Below are positions 26,077 to 34,718 of a stretch of DNA of 64,000 nt, piece by piece. The stretch is taken from NCBI GenBank assembly GCA_937991535.1, contig CALKHN010000117.1:22903-86902 (forward strand), in the 5' to 3' direction. Each line of letters starts with the position of its first letter. The first letter of the stretch is position 1. The notes beneath the pieces were generated by a model. That model was not told the origin of the DNA and made no database searches. It was given only the letters and a program-made list of their open reading frames with translations. A program made the position numbers and the translations under genes. This stretch comes from an uncultured Sphingobacteriales bacterium (lineage in GTDB: Bacteria; Bacteroidota; Bacteroidia; Chitinophagales; Chitinophagaceae).

Positions 26077-26758
26077 CGTTTTGTTTGATAAAATAGTGAA
26101 AAAATTAGTAAAAGATACCTATTTAGCTGAATTTGCATTCCGGAAAAGAGAATGTTGTTTAATTAAGAAAACAGCGAGTGGCTTTGAGGCAATTGAGTTA
26201 CAGCATTGGAAAGGATTCGATTTGAATAGAAATAAGGTCGCGTTAGTTATTAAGCCTCTTTATTTGAAAAGGTTTGATGTACTGCATAGGTGGTTTGAGA
26301 AGTTTAGTTTTAAAAGTCTTCTTGATCAAAGGGGCAATTATAGCATTGGCTTTGACGGGGAGATGTTAAATAAAACTAATGAGTTTTATTTTTTACTTGA
26401 TGGTATTGACTTTGAAAATGATTTTAATATTTTTAAAAAAGAAGTGATTAAAAACGCAGATTTTGTCTTTGACAAATATTCGGATATTGACGACTTGTAT
26501 CAGTATTATATTGAACCTGTTTTGAATAAGGGTGCAGAACTCCCAAATGTTGGAGCAGATTGGGTCTTTGAATATTTAACTTTAACAAAGTTGGTAAAGG
26601 TTGAATATTATAATTTGGTAAAAAATCTCCTTGAAGCGCAGGTAAATAAATTAAATGACAGGGGAGAGCCTAACATTATTGAGTATTATCCTAAGTTCGA
26701 TGAAATTGTTAGCTATTTAGAGAATGCGGTTCTGCCAGGGTCTTCGCCCAGTGGATAA
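26069..26758 (+). CDS. putative immunity protein for the nuclease-like tip
   Basis: A 229-residue AT-rich protein with no export signal. Its ATG lies 8 bases before the end of the toxin fragment, the tight toxin-immunity overlap expected for cytoplasmic immunity to a nuclease. It is rich in aromatic and acidic residues (FYFLLDGIDFENDFNIFKK). The last residues (LPGSSPSG) come from GC-richer DNA and may be junction sequence. Family not recognised. Confidence 0.6.
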   Translation: MSDVLFDKIVKKLVKDTYLAEFAFRKRECCLIKKTASGFEAIELQHWKGFDLNRNKVALVIKPLYLKRFDVLHRWFEKFSFKSLLDQRGNYSIGFDGEMLNKTNEFYFLLDGIDFENDFNIFKKEVIKNADFVFDKYSDIDDLYQYYIEPVLNKGAELPNVGADWVFEYLTLTKLVKVEYYNLVKNLLEAQVNKLNDRGEPNIIEYYPKFDEIVSYLENAVLPGSSPSG

Positions 26759-26830
26759 GAAGCGAAGGCGAACCCATGCGAAATTAGGTTAGGTCATTTT
26801 CGTTTAATGAATTACATTTTTGTATGGCTA

Positions 26831-27020
26831 ATCTTTACAAAGGCATCAGCGTCATCAGCTATAACTATCTTAGCCTGCCCCAAACCATTACGGTGACCGG
26901 CTTGAAACAGATAGGTTGGGCAGTAGTTCAGATGAATACTACATAGACAAAAAGTTATTACCGAATAAAGCGGTATTTATTCCATTGAAGACTTTTTCTA
27001 CAGAATTAACTATTCGATAA
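26831..27020 (+). pseudogene. mosaic of RHS and unknown gene remnants
   Basis: Bases 26831-26900 read KGISVISYNYLSLPQTITVT, an RHS body piece matching the region at 37165-37235. Directly after, in another frame, comes a 40-codon tail (DRLGSSSDEYYIDKKLLPNK ... FSTELTIR) with a stop at 27018. Both are fragments; together they show repeated recombination at this spot. Confidence 0.6.
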
Positions 27021-27082
27021 AGTAAAATCGCGGCAATAGTCGGGTTTTTTATTGTACTAGGAGTTGCGAAAGATTCCTTTTT

Positions 27083-27277
27083 TTAAACAGCCAAGTAAAT
27101 TATTTTAAATAGGGCTTGCTGTTCATCTTTGCTAAGTGTATCAAAGAAAGAAATTTTTTCCATCAATGTACGGTCTTAGAATTTACTTCTTTAAATAATT
27201 CATTATCGTTTTTAGCCGCCTCAATAGAAGGCACGGCTTCGCCGCGTTCATACTTGCCAACATCACCCGGCTCAAGA
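27083..27277 (-). pseudogene. XRE-family regulator remnant
   Basis: On the minus strand a piece reads VGKYERGEAVPSIEAAKNDN (end of an HTH domain) and, after a frame change, EKISFFDTLSKDEQQALFKI with a stop at 27083-27085, the C-terminal tail of the same regulator type. Frames are broken, so it is not functional. Confidence 0.65.
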
Positions 27278-27613
27278 CCACTGGTATCTGTATGTTGTGC
27301 CTGGCTCCAGACCTTTTTACACTGGTGGCCTGTGAGGGCCTTTCCTTAGGTACTACTGAAGGGGGAACAATGTTTCTTTGGTATCTCAAAACAATGAACT
27401 TTAGTGATGAAATCCCCTTTCGGCGGTGTTACCTAATCTTGCCACTATCAATCATGGAGGCACAGCCGAAAGAAAGTACTGATTTGATGCGATAGTGGGC
27501 CGTAGTACTAGAATGCTTTGGCTCCATGTCGGAAGAATTAACAGATGTTATACTCGACGCCCATTGTACGCGTGTAAAAAGCAATAGAAGCATCCGGGGT
27601 CTGCTCCAAGAAC
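27278..27613. other. decayed intergenic stretch
   Basis: Contains several short open frames on both strands but none with recognisable protein character. It lies between the regulator remnant and the IS630 element. Confidence 0.3.
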
Positions 27614-27615
27614 TA

Positions 27616-28732
27616 GTGTAGTGATTATTAAATTAATTTAGTATTATATTGCTAGTGGCTGCCCTGTATAAGTCCATTTAAATGGTTTTGCTCTTTGCTC
27701 ATTGTAAGTGCCGACGTATTTCATTATCTGATCAATCAATTGTTTCCTTGATTTCCATATGCCGCCTTTAAGGACATCTTTAGTAAGGATGTTGAACCAT
27801 ATTTCAATTTGGTTTAACCAAGATGAGTAGGTCGGTGTGAAATGAAGTGTTATTCTTTTTTTTGAGTCTATCCATTGCTCAACTATCTTATGTTTATGAA
27901 CTGTCAGATTGTCGACTATCACATGCAATTGTTTACGGGGATATTTTCTATACAATTCTTTTAAAAATAGAAGAAAGTTTTCGGCATTGTTTTTATCTAC
28001 TGTTTTGGCTGTAATTTCTCCGTGGTGAACGGATAAAGCTGCCAGTAAAGAAACGGTGCCATTGCGTTTGTAAGTGGCAGTTAAGCGCCTGGGTGCCTTT
28101 TCTTTCAATGGTAAAATAGGTTGTGTTCTGTCTAAAGCCTGTATTTGTGTCTTTTCGTCCACACACAGCACCATGGCGTTTTCGGGTGGGTTCATGTACA
28201 ATCCAACAATGTTGATCATTTTGCTTTCAAACTCGACATCGGTGCTTTTGCCACACCAGTATTCAATTTTATGTGGCTTTAAGTCAGCTTGCTTTAATAT
28301 TTGCTGGACTTTTGTCTGGCTCATACCTGCGTGTTTGGCAATCCGCCGTTGACTCCAGTTGGTATAACCCTTACCTGGCTTGCGGGTAGCCATTTCAATA
28401 ACACTGGCTTTTTTTGCAGCACTAAAAACTGGCGGCTTTCCACTACGGGGCGCATCTTTTAAACCTTCCAATCCGTTGTTGACAAACCGTTGACGCCATT
28501 TGCTAATTATCACCTCACTTACACCAAGTTCTTTGCGGGTTTCGACAAAACTTTTGCCTGCATGCCACAATAATATTATCTGTACTCTTTCAACCATCCG
28601 TTTTTCTGCTTTGCCACTGCGTGCTATGAATTCCAGTTCCGTTAACTTTTCTTTTGTCAAAACAAGCGATTTACGTTTTGCCATTCCTTTTTTTCCTTCA
28701 AATATACTAAATTAACTTAGAACTCTATACAC
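27616..28732 (-). mobile_element. complete IS630-family insertion sequence
   Basis: A 1117-bp element with imperfect terminal inverted repeats of about 30 bases (left GTGTAGTGATTATTAAATTA, right end reversed GTGTATAGAGTTCTAAGTTA). It is flanked by TA on both sides (27614-27615 and 28733-28734), the target duplication of IS630/Tc1-mariner elements. It carries one intact transposase gene, so it may be active. Confidence 0.85.
27644..28684 (-). CDS. IS630-family transposase
   Basis: A 346-residue protein. The N-terminal part has two helix-turn-helix units (ETRKELGVSEVIISKWRQRF and QRRIAKHAGMSQTKVQQIL) with the GRPG-like RSGKPPVF linker. The DDE catalytic domain shows LCVDEKTQIQALDRTQP (first D), HVIVDNLTVHKH (second D) and SWLNQIEIWF (E). 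Length and order are those of intact IS630 transposases, which cut and paste at TA sites. No frameshift is present. Confidence 0.95.
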   Translation of the reverse strand: MAKRKSLVLTKEKLTELEFIARSGKAEKRMVERVQIILLWHAGKSFVETRKELGVSEVIISKWRQRFVNNGLEGLKDAPRSGKPPVFSAAKKASVIEMATRKPGKGYTNWSQRRIAKHAGMSQTKVQQILKQADLKPHKIEYWCGKSTDVEFESKMINIVGLYMNPPENAMVLCVDEKTQIQALDRTQPILPLKEKAPRRLTATYKRNGTVSLLAALSVHHGEITAKTVDKNNAENFLLFLKELYRKYPRKQLHVIVDNLTVHKHKIVEQWIDSKKRITLHFTPTYSSWLNQIEIWFNILTKDVLKGGIWKSRKQLIDQIMKYVGTYNEQRAKPFKWTYTGQPLAI

Positions 28733-28947
28733 TAGTTGCTCATTTTTAAAAATTTTTTTAGGGATAGAATAAAAATACCCTTAAATGGGGGGTAAAAAAA
28801 ATAAAATTGAATTTATATTTTCGATCCATCATTTACCGCTTAGCAGGTAATCGGTAGAGGAAAAGAACATTGGATATTTGTACCCCTTTTAGCAAAACGA
28901 CCATTTAATTTCCTTCATCATTTTTTCAATTCCTAAACCATCGGCTT

Positions 28948-30468
28948 ATGAGTTGCCGGGTACTATTGTTGTGCCTTATCGGCCTGTTTAATGCGGCTGC
29001 TGTTCTTTGCCAGGACAGCGCCAGTGCCGTAATAGAGCTTCCCGATAGGTTTGCCCACAGGGCTGAGAAGCGCATCAGCGGACTGGATCAGCAACTTACC
29101 AAACAATCAGAAAAATATTTAAACAGCTTATCTAAGCAGGAGGAAAAAATCCTCAGGAAACTGGCAAAACTTGATTCTTCCCGCACAAAAGAGATGATGG
29201 ATGACACCATGCAGGTTTATGAACAGTTCGCTCAAAAACTGGCTGCCGCCGACGGCAAATTAGACAAAGCCTTCAGTGGACAGTATCTGCCGGGGTTAGA
29301 CTCCCTTAAGGGTGCGCTCGGCTTTTTAAAAGATGCTAAAAATATCGTTTCCAAATCAAAAGACCTGCAACAGAAACTAGGTAGTTCCTTGCAGCGGGTA
29401 AAGCAACTTCAAGACAAACTGCAACAGGCAGACCAGATCAAACAATTTGTTCAACAACGCCAGCAGCAGCTTAAGACTTTGGTGAGCAGCTATACCAACC
29501 TGCCGAATGGCATTACCAAACACCTGGGCAAATACCAGCAGGAGGCATACTATTACAGCAGGCAGGTTCAGGAATATAAAGAAGCCTTGAATGACCCGGA
29601 CAAACTTTTTAAAAAAGTACTGGCTACCCTTCAAACCCTGCCGGCTTTTAAAACCTTTATGCAAAAGCATTCCATGCTGGCGCAATTGTTTCCTACGCCT
29701 GAGAATTATGGTACCCCGCAGGCGCTGGCAGGCCTGCAGACAAGGGCAAGTGTTCAACAGGTATTACAGCAGCAGATGGGTATACCGGCAACTGGTGGCA
29801 CTAATGCCAATCCCGCCGGGTACCTGCAGCAGCAAATTGAGCAGGCACAGGGTGAGTTGTCGAAACTGAAAGAGAAGCTCAACCAACTAGGTAATGGCAG
29901 TAGCGGCAGCAGCGATATGGTGATACCCGATTTTAAGCCCAACGATCAAAAAACAAAATCTTTTCTGCAAAGAATTGAACTGGGTACCAACTTCCAGACA
30001 CAAAGATCTAACAGTTATTTCCCCACCACCACAGAGGCGGCGCTTACAGCAGGATATAAGCTGAACGACAAAAGTATTGTTGGTATAGGTGTAAGCGGTA
30101 AAATAGGCTGGGGTAAGAGTTGGAAGCAAATCAGGTTAACAGGGGAAGGTGTAGGATTCAGGGCTTTTGCGGACTGGAAAGCACCCGACCTGTTCAAATC
30201 CAACAGCAGGTTCATAGCCAACCTGTGGTTCACCGTAGGCGGTGAGATGAACTACAACCGCACGGTAGAAAGTCTGGCGGTATTAAAAAACTACAGCAAC
30301 TGGACAAAAAGTGCATTAGCGGGCATCACAAAAAAGTACAGCATCAACTCCCCGCTAAAGAAGGGAAAGCAGGCACAGGGCACCATGCAGATCCTATATG
30401 ATTTTTTACACAAACAGCATATACCACCTACACCAGCATTTGTGTGGAGGGTGGGGTATAATTTTTAA
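28948..30468 (+). CDS. exported coiled-coil protein with outer-membrane-like C-terminus, RHS-operon partner
   Basis: A 506-residue protein with a signal peptide (LLLCLIGLFNAAAVLC). Residues about 40-215 and 285-315 are long glutamine- and lysine-rich coiled coils (LQQKLGSSLQRVKQLQDKLQ). From about 335 the sequence changes to alternating strands (GIGVSGKIGWGKSW, FIANLWFTVGGEMNY) and ends in an aromatic FVWRVGYNF, as in outer-membrane barrels. It is the first gene of an operon with two large exported proteins and an RHS toxin. A role in exporting, anchoring or displaying the RHS protein is an inference from this linkage. Confidence 0.7.
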   Translation: MSCRVLLLCLIGLFNAAAVLCQDSASAVIELPDRFAHRAEKRISGLDQQLTKQSEKYLNSLSKQEEKILRKLAKLDSSRTKEMMDDTMQVYEQFAQKLAAADGKLDKAFSGQYLPGLDSLKGALGFLKDAKNIVSKSKDLQQKLGSSLQRVKQLQDKLQQADQIKQFVQQRQQQLKTLVSSYTNLPNGITKHLGKYQQEAYYYSRQVQEYKEALNDPDKLFKKVLATLQTLPAFKTFMQKHSMLAQLFPTPENYGTPQALAGLQTRASVQQVLQQQMGIPATGGTNANPAGYLQQQIEQAQGELSKLKEKLNQLGNGSSGSSDMVIPDFKPNDQKTKSFLQRIELGTNFQTQRSNSYFPTTTEAALTAGYKLNDKSIVGIGVSGKIGWGKSWKQIRLTGEGVGFRAFADWKAPDLFKSNSRFIANLWFTVGGEMNYNRTVESLAVLKNYSNWTKSALAGITKKYSINSPLKKGKQAQGTMQILYDFLHKQHIPPTPAFVWRVGYNF

Positions 30469-30509
30469 ATTCAAAATTTCGCATCAGATAACATAAACGA
30501 CTCAACCCA

Positions 30510-33500
30510 ATGAGAAAAATAAGACTAGTTTTGTTGCTAATAGTATTCTTTCCAGCTATCATTGCTGCCCAAACAAAAATTGGATTAGAGTCTTTAGTGC
30601 CACCAGCTCCCAATGCTGCAGAGCTAGGTAAATATGGGACAATCCCAGTGGGTACATTAACCGGAGTACCTGAGATAAGTTTTCCACTTTATGAGGTAAC
30701 CAGCGGCAGTTTGAAATTGCCCATATCTCTTTCATATCATGCTTCAGGCATACAAGTCAACCAGAAATCTACGGATGTAGGACTAGGTTGGAGTATAATG
30801 GCTGGCGGAACAATTTCAAGAACCGTATACAGTGCAGCCGACAATAGTGCATACGGATATTTTAACTACAGCCCGCCTTCTTACAATACGCTTTTCAACA
30901 CGACTAACTATTACACCATGTCGAACTACAATATTGTGGGCAGTACAGGCTATGACCTTGAGCCTGATCTTTTTGCTTACAATATGGGCGGCAAATCAGG
31001 AAAATTTATTTACAAGCCGGGGCAGGGTTTTGCAACAATACCGTTTGATCCGATTAAAATTCAAGCCGTCGGTAGTGGTGCTAGTCTGACTTTTCAACTT
31101 GTTGATGATAGCGGCATAATTTATAAGTTCGGTCAATCATCTGGTACAATATCTGATTTTAATATTTACAGAAATACAATTAGCTCGTGGTATTTGACCA
31201 GCATGATTTCCGCCGATTATACCGACACGATTAGCTTTGAATTTGAAACGATCTATCAGGAAGATCCAATGGATCAACAGGTATTTCCAATAGGAAAGCA
31301 AATGTCTAAAAATGGAGGAGTTGTGAGTGAAAGCTTTGTTCTGGGAGATCAATATGGAATGGTACAAACGACACAGAGTATTAATATGTATAACGAGCTA
31401 CTGGTGAAGAAAATCATATTTAAAGGTGGCTATGTGCAGTTTAACAGAAATACAACTAGAAAAGACAATAATCCTGCTACCAAGATGCTGGATGAAGTAC
31501 TGGTTTATAACAATCGAAACCAGGTAATAAAAAGAATTGGATTTGCTCATGATTATTTTCTCACAACTCCTTTTGTGAATAATTGGATTCATCACAGATT
31601 GAAACTTACAGGTTTCACAGAATCTGACCAGAGCCAGAATAACAAAAAAACTTATGGCTTTGACTATGATGGGACGGTATTGCCTGTATACGGCTCATAC
31701 AGCATTGATTATTGGGGATATTATAATGGCGCAAGTAATCAATCACTGATTCCCCAAACTACAGTTACAGGCGCTGATATCAATTTCATGACGGCTATAA
31801 ATGGGCAGAGTTATGGTAACGGCACAATAAATGTGTCGGAAACCTGGACGGTTGGCAATGCAAATAGAGAACCTTCAGCCACTTACATGGCGGCAGGAGT
31901 TTTGAATAAAATAACCTATCCAACAGGTGGTTATAATATTTTTGAATATGAACCTCATAAATACACATCTACACTTGTGCCATCCAACCCGGTGACAAAG
32001 ATTGGTGGTGGATTAAGGATAAAAACAATTAAAAGCTATTCGGATAATAATTCGCTGGTGGGGGAAGAGATTTATGCCTATGGTGCAAACCAAGATGGAA
32101 TAGGTGTTAAGTTATTTGAGGAGCTAAATTTCTATAAAAACTATGAAGATGTCGCTTTCGCATATTATGAAGGAGGTACGACAATGCCGACCTGTTTGCC
32201 AGTTCCTGGTGGAAATGTTCGCTGGCAACGGCAATTCCTGGGCATTTCTAAATACAACTCCCTTAATTATATGGGAAGTCCTGTGCTCTATTCTAAGGTG
32301 ACCAAATATCAGGGAAATGCTGTTGCGAATATCGGCAAAGTGGTTTACAATTATAATATCACTGCCGATCCAATCAATTTACCTGCAGATTTTGTCAATA
32401 GCGGCAATTATGGATCTGTCAATAATAGCTGGCGACAAGGGGAACTTCTTAATGATACAGTGTATAAAAAGGAAGGCGGCGTCTATGTTCCGGTATCTAC
32501 AACCCAGAACGAATATGGATTGTTTAACTTAAAGACGGATACTGCCATTTTGTTTAAGCAGCATAAACAATTTATTAAGTTCGATGGGTGCGGGACCGAT
32601 ATTACAGGGCCCGAACCCACAAACCTAAAGTATGGTCAGGGATTTTTCTCGCTTTATACATATCCGATAAAAACTGGCGCCGTCCGCAAAACCAAGGAAA
32701 CCAAAATCGTATACGATCAGGATAATATTTCCAAATCGGTAGCGACAGTTACGACCTTCCAGTATCAGAATGCAGCCAACAGATATATGACGGAAACGAG
32801 TGTGACAACCAGTCTGGGCAACGGTAGTAACAATACCAGAATCACAAGGTTAAAATATCCACAGGACGTTAGTGGAACTGTCCAAACGGCAATGATCAGC
32901 AAAAATATTCTAACACCGGTGCTGGAGGAGAAAACCTACAAATCCGTATCCGGATCAGAAACATTATTGTCAACGGTACAGACGAATTTCCTGCAGTCAG
33001 GTAATCTCATTGTCAAAAATAATATTCTGGCCTCCACGGGTGCTGGAACCCCCGAAACGCGTATTAACTTTAACCAGTATGATATAAATGGCAATATACT
33101 TGAGCAACAGAAAACCAACGATGTAAAGCAATCTTACCTTTGGGATTATGGAAGTATTTACCCCATAGCACAAGTTATAAATGCCTCCTCAGCCGACATC
33201 GCCTACACTTCATTTGAGGCTGATGGTAAGGGTAACTGGTCCTTTAATGGCGCAACGATTCGGGACTTTACCACACCCTCGGGGTTGAGAGCCTATAATC
33301 TTAGCGCCGGAAATATTACAAAGTCAATAACCAGCAGCTCAATATACTTCATTTCTTATTGGCGTCCGACAAGTCTTTCCGCACTTACGATTACAGGTAC
33401 CCAGAGTGGATATCCAATCACCGGCAAGACTGTTAATGGCTGGAAATATTATGAACACAAGATTACCGGGGTGAGTATGGCAACTCTTTCGGGCAGTGGA

Positions 33501-34229
33501 TTAATAGATGAGGTAAGGCTATATCCGTTGGGTGCTCAAATGACTACTTATACCCATGAGCCACTTGTGGGTGTTAAGATGCAATGCGATCCCAATAACC
33601 GTATTACCTATTATGAATATGATGGACTACAACGCCTGATTCTGATCAGGGATCAGGACAGGAATATTGTTAAGAAAATATGTTATAACTACTGCGGGCA
33701 AACGGAAAACTGCACATTGTACGGAAACGTGGCAAAAAGTGGCACGTATACACGTAATAACTGTAGTGCGGGTTATTCAGGCAGTTCGGTTACCTATACC
33801 GTCCCCGCTAATACTTACTATGCTACCACATCTACTGCCGCCGATCAGATGGCCCTTGACGATGTTGCTGCTAACGGACAGGATTATGCCAATGCTAACG
33901 GCACTTGTACACAAAGCTGTTCGTTTTCAGCCTATACGGGCTTCAATATTTCCACCAGTGGCATAAGCAGTTCGGGAGGCACGGTATCATTTTATATTGT
34001 CTTCAGTTCTTCATCGGGAAGCATCAACTGGTCCGGTCTCAACCAGGTAGCCACCATTAATGGCAATTGCAAGCCCAATTCAACCAAAATGTTCACGATG
34101 TCTGAGAGTGGGCGAACATGGCAGGTTGTTGTGTCATCATCGGGTGCATTCAGTGTACAGTTGCTGGGCGGTACGCCTCCGGCGCCATATAGTTACATAG
34201 GACTGACGGGCGGTTCCTTTACTCCATAA
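30510..34229 (+). CDS. large secreted RHS-like companion protein with DUF5977-type segment
   Basis: A 1239-residue protein with a signal peptide (LLLIVFFPAIIAAQ). The N-terminal region (GTIPVGTLTGVPEISFPLYE, LKLPISLSYHASGIQVNQ, VGLGWSIMAGG) resembles the SpvB/TcaC-like start found in Bacteroidota RHS relatives. The middle is beta-rich, with few YD repeats (YYEYDGLQRLILIRDQDRN near 1030). Near 1100 a segment with ATTSTAADQMALDDVAANGQ and YANANGTC fits the DUF5977 pattern. There is no RHS core or toxin tip, so it is probably a structural partner of the 1515-residue RHS protein in the same operon; this role is inferred. Confidence 0.75.
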   Translation: MRKIRLVLLLIVFFPAIIAAQTKIGLESLVPPAPNAAELGKYGTIPVGTLTGVPEISFPLYEVTSGSLKLPISLSYHASGIQVNQKSTDVGLGWSIMAGGTISRTVYSAADNSAYGYFNYSPPSYNTLFNTTNYYTMSNYNIVGSTGYDLEPDLFAYNMGGKSGKFIYKPGQGFATIPFDPIKIQAVGSGASLTFQLVDDSGIIYKFGQSSGTISDFNIYRNTISSWYLTSMISADYTDTISFEFETIYQEDPMDQQVFPIGKQMSKNGGVVSESFVLGDQYGMVQTTQSINMYNELLVKKIIFKGGYVQFNRNTTRKDNNPATKMLDEVLVYNNRNQVIKRIGFAHDYFLTTPFVNNWIHHRLKLTGFTESDQSQNNKKTYGFDYDGTVLPVYGSYSIDYWGYYNGASNQSLIPQTTVTGADINFMTAINGQSYGNGTINVSETWTVGNANREPSATYMAAGVLNKITYPTGGYNIFEYEPHKYTSTLVPSNPVTKIGGGLRIKTIKSYSDNNSLVGEEIYAYGANQDGIGVKLFEELNFYKNYEDVAFAYYEGGTTMPTCLPVPGGNVRWQRQFLGISKYNSLNYMGSPVLYSKVTKYQGNAVANIGKVVYNYNITADPINLPADFVNSGNYGSVNNSWRQGELLNDTVYKKEGGVYVPVSTTQNEYGLFNLKTDTAILFKQHKQFIKFDGCGTDITGPEPTNLKYGQGFFSLYTYPIKTGAVRKTKETKIVYDQDNISKSVATVTTFQYQNAANRYMTETSVTTSLGNGSNNTRITRLKYPQDVSGTVQTAMISKNILTPVLEEKTYKSVSGSETLLSTVQTNFLQSGNLIVKNNILASTGAGTPETRINFNQYDINGNILEQQKTNDVKQSYLWDYGSIYPIAQVINASSADIAYTSFEADGKGNWSFNGATIRDFTTPSGLRAYNLSAGNITKSITSSSIYFISYWRPTSLSALTITGTQSGYPITGKTVNGWKYYEHKITGVSMATLSGSGLIDEVRLYPLGAQMTTYTHEPLVGVKMQCDPNNRITYYEYDGLQRLILIRDQDRNIVKKICYNYCGQTENCTLYGNVAKSGTYTRNNCSAGYSGSSVTYTVPANTYYATTSTAADQMALDDVAANGQDYANANGTCTQSCSFSAYTGFNISTSGISSSGGTVSFYIVFSSSSGSINWSGLNQVATINGNCKPNSTKMFTMSESGRTWQVVVSSSGAFSVQLLGGTPPAPYSYIGLTGGSFTP

Positions 34230-34244
34230 TTACAAATCAATAAT

Positions 34245-34706
34245 ATGACTAACAATAAAAACATACGACTTATTTTCTGTCTGGCGGCCATCGCATCTAT
34301 AACCACTTTTAACTATCCCGGCTACACGCTCGGTGCTGTGTATAACAATAGTTCGTTTACTGCGCCTCTTGATACAGCCGCTTTCCAGGCCAACAGTGAA
34401 CAGGGCTGGTCAGCGCTTTCCTCTTACCTACATATTGACAGTGCAGGCAGTGTTGCATTTGAACTGATCCTTAAATGTTCGCAACCCGTAAACGACTGGT
34501 TAGCAGAACAGTTTGTTGGTACCATAACACAGGAGATCTATATCCCTGCAGTTGAACTGCAACTGGACTACTACCTGCTGCAGGACAATCGTTGGGAAAT
34601 GCGCATTACAGCGGAGGGTAAGGTGTATTTGAGTGTTAAGGAAGGCGTGACACCGACAGAAAGCCCGGTAGTTCTGCCCATAAAAGTGCAGTATAGTAAA
34701 CAATAA
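34245..34706 (+). CDS. small exported protein of the RHS operon
   Basis: A 153-residue protein with a hydrophobic N-terminal stretch (LIFCLAAIASITTFNYPGY). Its C-terminal half (RWEMRITAEGKVYLSVKEG, VVLPIKVQYSK) looks like a small beta domain often found with DUF5977-bearing proteins. It lies 15 bases after the companion protein and 12 bases before the RHS gene, so it belongs to the same transcript. Function unknown. Confidence 0.65.
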   Translation: MTNNKNIRLIFCLAAIASITTFNYPGYTLGAVYNNSSFTAPLDTAAFQANSEQGWSALSSYLHIDSAGSVAFELILKCSQPVNDWLAEQFVGTITQEIYIPAVELQLDYYLLQDNRWEMRITAEGKVYLSVKEGVTPTESPVVLPIKVQYSKQ

Positions 34707-34718
34707 GCATCATGATAA

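Noticed and set aside
27116..27495. Overlapping plus-strand frames near 27.1-27.5 kb
   Set aside because: They run antisense to an XRE remnant and change frame often; best seen as decayed DNA.
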